From: a virus
Reading direction: 5' to 3' (one strand)
IMG/VR virus record: IMGVR_UViG_3300030098_006029
Coordinates: 1-21,459 of that record
DNA length: 21,459 nt
Shown: piece after piece, positions 6,640 to 14,715 of the stretch
How the letters are laid out: every line of letters starts with the position of its first letter
How positions within the stretch are numbered: position 1 is the first letter of the stretch
Position numbers and translations under genes: made by a program
Notes under the pieces: model-generated
Databases searched by the model: none
Seen by the model: only the letters and a program-made list of their open reading frames with translations
Told to the model about the DNA's origin: nothing

Positions 6640-9564
6640 TTAATCATCGAAAGAAGCACCTGTTGGCATGATATTGAAATCAATCGCAATGTACTCAATC
6701 GCTCTGGCAGGCTTAAGCATGATCTTCGCATATAGAATGTTCTGATCAATCAAGTCTGGCGTAGTGGTGGTTTCATCAAGAATTAGTCGATATTCAGTGA
6801 GTCCAAACTGTGCTTTTACGCCAGCCAAGATGGGATCCACAAGGCTCTTGAAGCGGTTCCAAGTAGATTCGACGTTCTGGTCAAACAGGACTTGGGTAGA
6901 AGCTCTAGAGACTTCCTTCTTGAGGTAAATCATCAGGCGACGTACGTTAACTCGGTCAAGGGCGCTGGGCTGGGCCTGAAGCGTCTTTTGTCCGAAGATT
7001 ACTAGCCCCTCATTAGGGAACTTAGCAATTGGGTTGACATTGTTCTCATAGAGTGAGTCACGATCCTTACGGGACAGTCTCTGACGGGCGGAAATAACAG
7101 GAATTCCTGCTGCACCGTCTGTTAGACCGCCGCGGTTGAATCCTGCAGGGGCGAACCAGACTGCGCTCGCGGCTTCAGAGGAAGCCAACGTGCCGAGGGC
7201 AACGACAGAAGGCGGAACCCACACGTTGGTGCTTCGGGCTTCGTCCAAAATCTGAACCCAGGGGTAGTATGTTGCACCGTAACTCGTGTTAAGCCTGCGG
7301 CTCTTCATATTTGCTACTGCTGTAGATACTGAACCTCTTCTGTTCTGGGCGCTGTCTCTGGACTCCGTACGAGGAGTGTAGTCGCCGTCAGCTACATCGA
7401 TAATTGCCAAGGCATCACCGCGCTCTTCGCAGACTTCCATAGCATAGTTTGTTAGGCCTGCGGCGCGGAGGCCGGGCACTGACAGAAGGTTCATCTCAAT
7501 GAACTCAGGATCTGCGACAGAAGTGATTGCTCTGTGAAGACTGTTGTAAGCATAGTTGTTGTACTGTGATGCTCCTGCTACCTTCACAATCTCGTTGTTG
7601 AAAGGCTCCATCTCGGTAATGTTGACACCATCGTGGCCACCGTGGAAGACAGTAGTGAAGCGGTCATAGCCCAAGTCAAGGGTTGCACTGAATGAGTTGA
7701 GTGCTGAGTATGAATCTCCAGAAATGCGGGATCCTGACACATAGTTCATGCAGCCAAGTGCTGTATCATATGCTAGATCATCCATGGAGAACATGTATGA
7801 GTGCTCGAATCCAGGCTTTGGATCCCAAGAGTTCGCACTTGTTGACTCATCAATTGGAAGCAAGTAATCTACTACACTCTCATCATGTCTACTAGACGTT
7901 CTGCTTCGATTCGTGTTAACACCGAAGTATGCGTCAGTCTGGTCGGAAAGACCAGCGTCAAGAGACGAGGAAACCATGAGAAGGGCAGGGAATCGCAGTG
8001 AGCCAGAGAATGCTCCGTCTACTCCCAGCACGTTTCCGAGGGCGACATGCTTTGCTTGTGGAATCGCGTTTGCTCCAATGAAGTACGCGCCAACATGAGC
8101 GGGTCCAACGGCGTTGGTGGTGGCGTCGTCGTCTAGTGCGGTTGAGCCTGCAGAATCTCCGCCGGCTACGGCAGGGCCGTGGCCCGGGATAAACTTAATC
8201 GGCTTGGGCGCCGGGGGTCCGAGAACTCCGAAGGGAATCAGCGAAGGCTCCACGGAACCATTGTGTGTGGCATCATCCATTTCAACCCGAATGTGCGTAG
8301 AGTTATTTGGATGATCTCCGTACTCTCTAAAGCGGGCTTCAGAATCACTCCATTCCAGATACATATCACCAATCTTCTTGGCGATGTAATCAGGAGAGTC
8401 AGGGTCAATATTACATCCTGTGAATCTTTCAACTACCAGCACTTTGTTGTCCGTATCTGAGAGGGACCGCAGCACGACTGAGAATGAGCCGTAAGGGTAA
8501 ATATCTGGGTTGCTGGGGGCCTTAATGTCTTCGATGGAGACCTTGAAGCGTCTCTGCGTGGAGGCACCACCCTCTAGACCAACAAGCCTAAATAGCTTTT
8601 GTGCGCTGGTTGCACGGAAAGCCGTGTTAACACCCATATCTTGACCGATAAACCAACCTGTTTTACCGTTCTGGTATGCCAGTTCCTGATCGTGGAATCC
8701 AACTGACCCCTTCTTAAGGCCAACGATTGCGGCGAGGGTGTGATCCACACCAGAACCAGTGATTGTTGTCTCAACCATTTGATCGTAGGTCTGACCAAGC
8801 CAATACTTTTCTATATCGTCTGCTTTCGTAAATCTGCTGTTGATTTTCTGCGGATTTGTATTAAAGACCTTGCGAATATAAATATCCGAGTCTCTATCAA
8901 AGTTGAAGGAGGTTTCTTTTACTACAGCGTTGCTAGCATCTCTAATAATTGCACGGCACTCATGAGTAGCGGCATTGGTCGTTCTCATGAGAGCAGCAGA
9001 AGAAGTAACTGCGGTGCCACCAACGCCATTTCGGCGGGTACCCTTGAGAACGATGCTGCCCTCTTCTAGATACCAGACTGCGGCGAGTGTTCCACTAACG
9101 AATCCGGTGACAGTTTGGGAGACCGATGCAGAATCAAACAAGACAAGGCCATAGGCTCCACCATTGGTCTCGTGGGACTCGGTCTGGTTTTTTGATGTTG
9201 TCCAGCCTGCAGTAGCGCCGGCGTCTGCGGTCTTGTTGGCATTGTGCGTGCCTAGGAGTCGAACATAGTTAACGGGACCTACGTTGGCGGCGAGGTATGC
9301 TTGTGCAGCATATGCACCGTAAGTAGGGCCACCCAAGTTTCCGTGGCGCCAAAGATCTCCGCCCTTATAACCGCTAACGGGGTTTCCGAACGTGCGGACA
9401 AAATCTCCAAAAGATTCTACCCTGATGGGGCGCATTGCCGGACCGAAGGGGGCACGACCAATAATTACGGGGCCTACCAAAGGTGCGGCTGGCTCTCTGA
9501 AGGATCTATCGACCTCCTTAATAAAGATGCCGGGGGAGACGAATTTGAACTTCTTGACTGACAT
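6640..9564 (-). CDS. 18: Contractile tail sheath protein (T4 gp18-like)
   Basis: A 974-residue protein. The N-terminus (SPGIFIKEVDRS, then PVIIGRAPFGPAMRPIRVES and FGDFVRTFG) is the conserved start of phage sheath proteins. The later part has the family signatures YGATYYPWVQILD, VWVPPSVVALGTLASSEAAS, WFAPAGFNRGGL and LYENNVNPIAKFPNEGLVIF. The C-terminal domain includes FGLTEYRLILDETTTTPDLI and ends with AIDFNIMPTGASFDD. The sheath surrounds the tube and contracts to drive it through the cell envelope. The protein is clearly longer than T4 gp18 (659 residues); the excess lies in the middle, about residues 100-650, probably surface domains. The start has AAGGAG ten bases upstream. It heads a unit with tube, gp26-like protein and the small ORF, and a candidate promoter lies before it. 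Confidence 0.95.
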   Translation of the reverse strand: MSVKKFKFVSPGIFIKEVDRSFREPAAPLVGPVIIGRAPFGPAMRPIRVESFGDFVRTFGNPVSGYKGGDLWRHGNLGGPTYGAYAAQAYLAANVGPVNYVRLLGTHNANKTADAGATAGWTTSKNQTESHETNGGAYGLVLFDSASVSQTVTGFVSGTLAAVWYLEEGSIVLKGTRRNGVGGTAVTSSAALMRTTNAATHECRAIIRDASNAVVKETSFNFDRDSDIYIRKVFNTNPQKINSRFTKADDIEKYWLGQTYDQMVETTITGSGVDHTLAAIVGLKKGSVGFHDQELAYQNGKTGWFIGQDMGVNTAFRATSAQKLFRLVGLEGGASTQRRFKVSIEDIKAPSNPDIYPYGSFSVVLRSLSDTDNKVLVVERFTGCNIDPDSPDYIAKKIGDMYLEWSDSEARFREYGDHPNNSTHIRVEMDDATHNGSVEPSLIPFGVLGPPAPKPIKFIPGHGPAVAGGDSAGSTALDDDATTNAVGPAHVGAYFIGANAIPQAKHVALGNVLGVDGAFSGSLRFPALLMVSSSLDAGLSDQTDAYFGVNTNRSRTSSRHDESVVDYLLPIDESTSANSWDPKPGFEHSYMFSMDDLAYDTALGCMNYVSGSRISGDSYSALNSFSATLDLGYDRFTTVFHGGHDGVNITEMEPFNNEIVKVAGASQYNNYAYNSLHRAITSVADPEFIEMNLLSVPGLRAAGLTNYAMEVCEERGDALAIIDVADGDYTPRTESRDSAQNRRGSVSTAVANMKSRRLNTSYGATYYPWVQILDEARSTNVWVPPSVVALGTLASSEAASAVWFAPAGFNRGGLTDGAAGIPVISARQRLSRKDRDSLYENNVNPIAKFPNEGLVIFGQKTLQAQPSALDRVNVRRLMIYLKKEVSRASTQVLFDQNVESTWNRFKSLVDPILAGVKAQFGLTEYRLILDETTTTPDLIDQNILYAKIMLKPARAIEYIAIDFNIMPTGASFDD

Positions 9565-9630
9565 ATTTTTTAAACTCCTTAAAAACTTTTAAATTTTGCA
9601 AATGCTCTTTTGCATATGTTGAGCCTTATC

Positions 9631-9650
9631 GTATAGTAAATAGTAACGGT
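9631..9650 (-). promoter_or_regulatory. Candidate late promoter upstream of the sheath gene
   Basis: The coding strand reads ACCGTTACTATTTACTATAC, with ACTATTTA at 9637-9644, 73 bases before the sheath ATG. The preceding gene (gp15-like) ends at 9668. The long leader may serve mRNA stability or translation control. No clear terminator was found after gp15. Confidence 0.45.
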
Positions 9651-9667
9651 TTGACCCAATCTCCATT

Positions 9668-10600
9668 TTACTCTTTATAAAATTGCCCGTTGTTTTTATC
9701 GGGATGTTCTTCCTCAACAATAACTCGCTCGCGGGGCAATCGTACTTTGACAAGGTTTTCTTTTTTCGCAATGAGGGGGCCCTGCTGGTTGTGCCCTTGT
9801 CCCACTAAATATGCTAATACACGAATATCAAATTTGGTTTCGTAAGTTCTCTCCTCTTCTGACATATCGGAGACGTTATTGTTTGTAGAATATTCAGTTG
9901 GCAAGAAGGCCTCATAAAAGTGCCCATCATGATTAATTTCCATGATGTTCCAGTGACCTGTCCGTGTAAGGAACGGGGTCAATAGATCATTTAGGTGCTG
10001 TTGATACTGTGCACGCAGTACAATTGAGTAAGTCACATTCACATACACGGGAATTGGTGTAGTATACGTTTCATACACAATCTCTTTATTTTCAGCAGGA
10101 TGGTACGGCTCACCAATGCCCGTCTGGGCCCCGATCACACCATTTTTAGAGTCCCACTGGCGGGCGTTATTCGACGCGGCGAATAAAGATGTCCTGTCTT
10201 GCTTTATCTTTCTTGCCACGACCCACTCCCCACCATTCACGCCGTCAAGAGGGGCAAGAGTTGCTACAATTGTTCCATGCTGGCGAGGATCCTTTGTAAC
10301 CGAAGTCTTTTCGACTGTGATAATCGGCATTTTGATGTGTCCCTCAGAATCTCTCAAATCTTTGTCATTTTTGATCTGAAATGTCCTCTCTGCAGAGTTC
10401 CAGATCACCGGCACCTTTGCTGCCTCCTGATCGGCCTTGGTAAAGTGAATATTTAGCACCTCATCGATAAATTCGAATAATGCACGGTCGACCGTTTCTA
10501 GTGTAGAGGGGGTCATAAACAAGTCAATTGTTTCTTGTTCGTTTTTAGTGTTATTTCTAACAGGTTTGGCGCGAGTTGGCCTAACAATCTTAACTGCCAT
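9668..10600 (-). CDS. 15: Tail completion / sheath stabiliser protein (T4 gp15-like)
   Basis: With ATG at 10600 this encodes 310 residues starting MAVKIVRPTRAKPVRN. The frame is open upstream to 10717, but I chose 10600 because AAAGGGGG lies six bases before it and overlap with the preceding gene is then only 11 bases. The part IPVYVNVTYSIVLRAQYQQH, with LNDLLTPFLTRTGHWNI and KFDIRVLAYLVG, follows the same pattern as the central region of T4 gp15 (potential residues near MIYELSIFTRYEDDM). gp15 caps the tail tube and sheath and joins the tail to the neck. The order gp13-gp14-gp15 is the same as in T4, which supports the call. Residues about 55-150 are extra relative to my recollection of T4 gp15 (272 residues). 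Confidence 0.82.
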   Translation of the reverse strand: MAVKIVRPTRAKPVRNNTKNEQETIDLFMTPSTLETVDRALFEFIDEVLNIHFTKADQEAAKVPVIWNSAERTFQIKNDKDLRDSEGHIKMPIITVEKTSVTKDPRQHGTIVATLAPLDGVNGGEWVVARKIKQDRTSLFAASNNARQWDSKNGVIGAQTGIGEPYHPAENKEIVYETYTTPIPVYVNVTYSIVLRAQYQQHLNDLLTPFLTRTGHWNIMEINHDGHFYEAFLPTEYSTNNNVSDMSEEERTYETKFDIRVLAYLVGQGHNQQGPLIAKKENLVKVRLPRERVIVEEEHPDKNNGQFYKE

Positions 10601-11087
10601 CGAATACCCCCTTTCTTGCCTTAATACACTTGGCAACGATCTCAAATCTGTGCTCAATCTGACCAAATAGCTGCTGGGGTTCTTCCAAGGCCACGATTTC
10701 ATAATGCAGGTTGCCATATAAAACGAAATCGCCTTCTCTTACATAAAGATCTTGATCTTCTGTCAATCTTCGCTTGTGAAAGTGTACAACAATCCCCGCT
10801 TCCTTGTCCAGGCCAACACCAGATGTATATTTGGTCTTAATTCCCTCAAACTCTACTAAAGCATGCACCCTAACTGGCGGCAAAAAGGTTTTTCTCATGG
10901 CTTCGCCATACAGATCATGAAAGTCGGTATGTTCAATATCAATAGGATAGTAAACAATGGTCTGGCCGATGACCCTTTCAATAAGCTCATCGTTTACCTG
11001 CTTTACTAGATCTCGCTCAGGCTGTCCGGTGAACAAGGGTGGGGGCGGAGCGTCGGGTTGTGACCATTTATTGTTTTCATCGGACAT
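10590..11087 (-). CDS. 14: Neck protein (T4 gp14-like, short form)
   Basis: A 165-residue protein. The segment LVKQVNDELIERVIGQTIVY, then YGEAMRKTF, ALVEFEG and REGDFVLYGNLHYEIVALEE with QQLFGQIEHRFEIVAKC, tracks T4 gp14 ([63 protein letters not shown]). gp14 joins gp13 to close the neck between the filled head and the tail. T4 gp14 is 256 residues; this one lacks the C-terminal extension and so may be a minimal neck subunit. It follows gp13 with a four-base gap and overlaps gp15 by 11 bases, so gp13-14-15 look translationally coupled. The N-terminus is Pro-rich and probably disordered. Confidence 0.82.
   Translation of the reverse strand: MSDENNKWSQPDAPPPPLFTGQPERDLVKQVNDELIERVIGQTIVYYPIDIEHTDFHDLYGEAMRKTFLPPVRVHALVEFEGIKTKYTSGVGLDKEAGIVVHFHKRRLTEDQDLYVREGDFVLYGNLHYEIVALEEPQQLFGQIEHRFEIVAKCIKARKGVFDGS
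10607..10614 (-). promoter_or_regulatory. Ribosome binding site that fixes the gp15-like start
   Basis: The coding strand reads AAAGGGGG, six bases before the ATG at 10600 and inside the end of the gp14-like gene. It favours this ATG over the longer reading frame that begins at 10717. Confidence 0.65.
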
Positions 11088-11091
11088 TTAT

Positions 11092-12345
11092 CTACCCCAC
11101 ATAGATCTTCATTGGAATTGAAGTATTAATCTTGCTAGCTGCATCGGCAATCTTGGCATCGTCTTCCATGATTGCAGTGTAAGTAAGCTGATCAAGCACT
11201 TCTTTCAATTCTGTTCTAAGCTTTTCTTGCTCCTCTTTGGCTTGTGACAACAATTCTGAGTGGTTTAGAGTCACGTTATCGCCAGGAATCGGCAAAGTTG
11301 CAAATTTACCTCGAATTTGGCCCAAAGTCTCTTTAGATAAGGCCAAAGCAAAGCGACGGATCCACTGTTTTCCGATTGCATTAATGTTTTCGTAAGGAAC
11401 ATTGTCAAACGGAATGGTGTTCATGTTGTTCACGCCCTCAATGCCACTCTTTCTGTCATCATACTCTTCAAATGGGTCTTTCTGCACTGTAAAGGACACC
11501 CACATTGTTCTGTGCGTCAGATCTGCTTGTGGGACAGGGTATAATCGCAGCTTATTGTTAATAATCTCATATGAATAATGGGACGTTCTTGTGTAAATTG
11601 AGTCCTCATATGTCATAGCCTGCATCTTATTCTGCCAAGTTGGGATAATCTCAAATGTAGAGTCATCCGCGAACTGGCCATAGGTGTTCATATTGCCAAC
11701 GACGCTTACTCCGCCATAATATCCATAAAATCTCCACATTGCACGAGGAGAGATATAGTAAACACGTCGAATCTGGACTTTGTTGTTTCCTACAAGATTG
11801 TAAAAATCACTGGCGCTCTCATCTGCAGAAGCGGAAATGATTGTTTGTAAGTCATAATCTTGCACCCCGTTTTCCAAAGAAAAGCTAGCAGAGTATTCTG
11901 TAAGTGTGCCGCCTGTTGAGCCGGCTTCCGTAGAGATGGCATCTGCAACTCGTCGTGCATAGGCGAATTCAAATCGAGGAAACTTTAAGTTAATTCCTTC
12001 TGGGCCCGTTTTTAGGCTGCCGTCATGATCAAATGTGCCGGTTGTAGCACCCAAGACATCGGAAAGAACATTTTTAGCTTGGTGAGTGTTGATTAGGTAT
12101 GAATACTCTAATACAGCCTCTTCATAGTTTGCGTAAACGTTTGAAGCTTTCAGCTCAATGTCTAAAACGTCACCGCCCAGCTTCTTATAGGTATACGCAA
12201 CCTGCTCTGCGGCGCCGGACAGAAAGTCAGTATTGCTAGAATAAATGCCAAAAGGCAAAGCGGAAGCTACATCGCCTGCTGTGCCTGTAACTGGTAGTTT
12301 GGAAACGCTCGTGTTGCTTGACGGCGTTAAAGTGGGCTGGGCCAT
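11092..12345 (-). CDS. 13: Neck protein (T4 gp13-like)
   Basis: With ATG at 12345 this encodes 417 residues. A GTG one codon earlier is also open, but AGGAGG at 12353-12358 is seven bases from the ATG and only four from the GTG. Two regions track T4 gp13: near residue 50, YKKLGGDVLDIELKASNVYA with YEEAVLEYSYLI (T4: [20 protein letters not shown]), and near residue 325, NINAIGKQWIRRFALALSKE, then GQIRGKF and LLSQAKEEQEKLRTELKEVL (T4: [36 protein letters not shown]). gp13 binds the portal after DNA packaging and forms the neck with gp14. It is longer than T4 gp13 (309 residues), with extra sequence at both ends and in the middle. gp14- and gp15-like genes follow immediately. Confidence 0.85.
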   Translation of the reverse strand: MAQPTLTPSSNTSVSKLPVTGTAGDVASALPFGIYSSNTDFLSGAAEQVAYTYKKLGGDVLDIELKASNVYANYEEAVLEYSYLINTHQAKNVLSDVLGATTGTFDHDGSLKTGPEGINLKFPRFEFAYARRVADAISTEAGSTGGTLTEYSASFSLENGVQDYDLQTIISASADESASDFYNLVGNNKVQIRRVYYISPRAMWRFYGYYGGVSVVGNMNTYGQFADDSTFEIIPTWQNKMQAMTYEDSIYTRTSHYSYEIINNKLRLYPVPQADLTHRTMWVSFTVQKDPFEEYDDRKSGIEGVNNMNTIPFDNVPYENINAIGKQWIRRFALALSKETLGQIRGKFATLPIPGDNVTLNHSELLSQAKEEQEKLRTELKEVLDQLTYTAIMEDDAKIADAASKINTSIPMKIYVG

Positions 12346-12352
12346 CACGGAT

Positions 12353-12358
12353 CCTCCT
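12353..12358 (-). promoter_or_regulatory. Ribosome binding site deciding ATG over GTG for the gp13-like gene
   Basis: A perfect AGGAGG on the coding strand lies seven bases before ATG (12345) and four before GTG (12348); normal spacing favours the ATG. Confidence 0.6.
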
Positions 12359-12399
12359 AAGCATAAGTAGTACGAGAAACAGGAAACAGGCCCGTTTTA

Positions 12400-12681
12400 C
12401 TATGCTTCAGAAGAATCGACCTTCTTAGTTGTTGTTCTACGAGTTTTGCTGGTCTTCTTTTTCGCTGAGTTTGCGCGTTTAACAGGAGCGGGCTCTTCTT
12501 CAGCTACAGCGGGAGTGGCGACAACGGGCTCAGGGGCAGGGGCAACCTCAACCTTTGTTGCCAATTCCTCAATTGCCTCGCTGTTGGAAGGCGCGGCAGC
12601 AGGGGCTCGGGTTCGGCCGAGATTTCTGGCTCTTGCTTTGAATTTATTTGGATGAGCGATTGCTCTACGTTTCTTTCCCAT
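12400..12681 (-). CDS. Small basic histone-tail-like protein between capsid and neck genes
   Basis: A 93-residue protein in three parts. The N-terminus is basic (MGKKRRAIAHPNKFKARARN). Residues about 25-68 are an Ala/Pro/Val/Glu linker (APAPEPVVATPAVAEEEPAP). The C-terminus is Lys/Arg/Thr/Ser-rich (KKKTSKTRRTTTKK). No folded domain or hydrophobic core is evident, so it is probably disordered and could bind DNA or the acidic inner capsid face. I recall MGKKRR-type openings in small ORFs near capsid genes of environmental phages, without known function. It starts after the capsid terminator, with its own promoter-like element and AGGAGA site, and heads the gp13-14-15 unit. A minor head protein or an internal DNA-binding protein is possible; I cannot decide. 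The composition resembles the tail of histone H1, which alone does not prove homology. Confidence 0.75.
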   Translation of the reverse strand: MGKKRRAIAHPNKFKARARNLGRTRAPAAAPSNSEAIEELATKVEVAPAPEPVVATPAVAEEEPAPVKRANSAKKKTSKTRRTTTKKVDSSEA

Positions 12682-12695
12682 GGTATGTTCTCCTA

Positions 12696-12722
12696 AAGTG
12701 GGTCTTTTTATAAATAGTAACC
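12696..12722 (-). promoter_or_regulatory. Candidate late promoter before the 93-aa/neck unit
   Basis: The coding strand reads GGTTACTATTTATAAAAAGA then CCCACTT; the core ACTATTTA is at 12711-12718, 30 bases before the ATG. About 24 bases match the element before the 477-aa gene with one indel and one or two substitutions, well beyond the eight-base core. It lies between the capsid terminator and the 93-aa gene. Confidence 0.6.
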
Positions 12723-12780
12723 TTTTTTTAAAAAACGAAAAATCTCAAAAATTTGCTGGCGGTATTTTTTGGCCTACCTC

Positions 12781-12815
12781 AAAAAGAAAACCCCCTCTCC
12801 ACTTGGAAGAGGGGG
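12781..12815 (-). terminator. Rho-independent terminator after the major capsid gene
   Basis: The transcribed strand forms CCCCCTCT, loop TCCAAGTGG, AGAGGGGG, followed by TTTTCTTTTT. It lies 33 bases after the capsid stop, so capsid transcripts end before the neck genes. Confidence 0.92.
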
Positions 12816-12847
12816 CTTAACTTTTTACCCGTTAGGTTGTTCTAGGC

Positions 12848-14689
12848 TTACGCTCCAGATTCTCCAACCATGCCGCGGCAGATGACGAGTCCGTACATAT
12901 CAGGACGCACCATCTTCTTGGCGTAACGAGTCATCACGCCCTTACGAGGCACGAAGTCCTCGGGTCCAAAGATGGTGGGAGTGACCTGCAGCGGGACGTA
13001 AGGAGCGTATACATATCCACTTTCGAGGAATGAACCGCCTCTACGGCCAACAAGGATCACCTGACGTGGGAAGTAAGGGTCAACGTGGACATCAAACTTC
13101 TTGCTCAGGGCTCCAACCTTGACAGCACCAACGGTACCACGCTCGTCGTCAGCAGTGACGGAAGCACGGAAGCCAGCGGTGAACTCAAGAATGTTCGCAA
13201 CTTCAGGGGAGCAAACGATGAAGTTTGCACCACCGCGAAGCGTCTTGCGGTGAATCTGAGCAGAAACGTCGTTAATGGTCTCGACAAGAGTCTCGTACCA
13301 CTCGGACACTGTACCGGTGAAGTCAGGGGCAGCTGTATTAGCACCAACCTCTAGGCCAGTCTCACGGTTGAGGAACATACCGGGGGAACGGGCCCAGTAG
13401 TATGTTGCAGCGGTGGCACCGCGAACCAAGTCAGCAAGGATCTCGCGATCAATCTCAAGAGCAATCTGCTCGGAGAGAATGCTGGTAAGCTCGACCTCGG
13501 CGTCAAGGTTGTGATAGGCGTTAAGATCCTGTCCCAACTCTGGCGTCCACTTGGCCTTGAGCTTCTTGGTCTGTGCGGTAACAGCGATGCTGTCAACCTG
13601 AATGTCGATCTCAGGGATCGCAGACTCGTTTTCAAGTCCCCAGTCAGTGGTACCAACAACTGAACCGAGAGCATCGGAAGCAGTGAGGTTATCACGGATT
13701 GGGAAGCGAACGATAAGTTCGTCACCACCGGTTGCGGAACCTGAACCCGCAACCTCTACACCAGCGGCCGGGGAGCCGTTGATAAGAACACCAGTAGAGC
13801 CTGAAGGGCCAACGACGGTGAACAGAATGCGTTCTGAAGTTGTCTCATCAGCGGGCTGATCACGCGTCAGGCGACGAACGAGTACAGCTTGTGCTCCAAG
13901 ACCAGTCATTTGGCTAAGATCATCAATGCTGAATGCACCGAGGTTGTCGAAGTCAGCCTCTGAACCATTGGAACTGGTAAAGATAGACTTGACAACTGAA
14001 AGAACAGCAACACCAATTGATGTACCGGACCCGGACAGAGCCAGGATATCGGGATCATACATGATGAGCTTCTTCTGCGCTTCGTTGATGTTATCTAGTG
14101 CGAAAGAGTCACGAACGTGCATAGTCGCGGCGGTGGCCTCATCAAGGGTCGAAGAACCAGAGGCAGCGCCATAAGCGTAACCAACGGTTGTGCGAGGACC
14201 TGAGAGGTCTCCACCGGAGGAATCAACGAGGTTGACACCACCTGTGATCTGGCTACCAACACGGTCGGTACCGTAGATGGAAGCGTTGTTACCTTGACCG
14301 AAAAGGCCGTCAGTACGGGTATCGCTGGAGCGGTCGAGGCCGGCGATATCAGCGCTGAACGTGAAGTCTAGGAAGAAGATTAGACCAGAGGGAAGGCTCA
14401 TGGGCTGAACAGAGACAAGCTCGTTAGCAACAAGGCCAGCAAAGACGCGACGGACGATGGGGAATGCTACAGCAGCAAAACCCTCAACGTCACCAGCGGA
14501 CATTGCGGAAGACTCACGAAGTAGTTCCTTGGCTTGATTCTCTAAGAGACGGGCCATGGAGTTACGGTCGCGGTCGTTGGTCAAACCTTCAAGAAGACCT
14601 GTGCGCTCCCACTTGGTAAGTAGGGCGTGTGACTCCTTAGAGAGGTCACGCTCAACGATGCCTTCAGTTAGTTTGTTTAGAATAGACAT
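12848..14689 (-). CDS. 23: Major capsid protein (T4 gp23-like)
   Basis: A 613-residue protein. The hallmark of T4-type capsid proteins lies at about residues 72-110: FAAVAFPIVRRVFAGLVANE followed by LVSVQPMSLPSGLIFFLDFTF-like sequence. Other family parts are VTAQTKKLKAKWTPELGQDL, LTSILSEQIALEIDREIL, GGANFIVCSPEVANILE and the C-terminal YGLVICRGM. T4 gp23 is 521 residues; extra sequence lies mainly at about residues 115-330, the variable, outward-facing part. In T4 the prohead protease removes the N-terminal 65 residues after a hydrophobic-x-Glu site; LLRE at 56-59 is a fitting site here. The gene follows the scaffold gene, as 22-23 in T4, with an AAGGAG site, and a strong terminator follows. 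Its codons look biased towards those typical of highly expressed genes. Confidence 0.96.
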   Translation of the reverse strand: MSILNKLTEGIVERDLSKESHALLTKWERTGLLEGLTNDRDRNSMARLLENQAKELLRESSAMSAGDVEGFAAVAFPIVRRVFAGLVANELVSVQPMSLPSGLIFFLDFTFSADIAGLDRSSDTRTDGLFGQGNNASIYGTDRVGSQITGGVNLVDSSGGDLSGPRTTVGYAYGAASGSSTLDEATAATMHVRDSFALDNINEAQKKLIMYDPDILALSGSGTSIGVAVLSVVKSIFTSSNGSEADFDNLGAFSIDDLSQMTGLGAQAVLVRRLTRDQPADETTSERILFTVVGPSGSTGVLINGSPAAGVEVAGSGSATGGDELIVRFPIRDNLTASDALGSVVGTTDWGLENESAIPEIDIQVDSIAVTAQTKKLKAKWTPELGQDLNAYHNLDAEVELTSILSEQIALEIDREILADLVRGATAATYYWARSPGMFLNRETGLEVGANTAAPDFTGTVSEWYETLVETINDVSAQIHRKTLRGGANFIVCSPEVANILEFTAGFRASVTADDERGTVGAVKVGALSKKFDVHVDPYFPRQVILVGRRGGSFLESGYVYAPYVPLQVTPTIFGPEDFVPRKGVMTRYAKKMVRPDMYGLVICRGMVGESGA

Positions 14690-14715
14690 TGTTATTTTTC
14701 TCCTTGAATAATGTT

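Noticed and set aside
9590-9620. Hairpin in the sheath leader (GCAAA / TTTGC region)
   Set aside because: The arms are only four or five bases and AT-rich; no downstream T-run in the transcription direction makes a terminator likely.
10601-10717. Upstream extension of the gp15-like frame to 10717
   Set aside because: It would overlap the gp14-like gene by 128 bases; the ATG at 10600 has an excellent ribosome site and begins the family-like sequence.
12364-12371. TAAGTAGT (plus strand), one base from the promoter-like core, before the gp13-like gene
   Set aside because: It is only about 16 bases from the start and would overlap the ribosome site, so a promoter here is unlikely.
13351-13752. 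133-codon minus-strand frame inside the capsid gene
   Set aside because: It is an out-of-frame reading of the capsid coding sequence with Leu/Arg/Ser/Pro-rich composition and no start signal.
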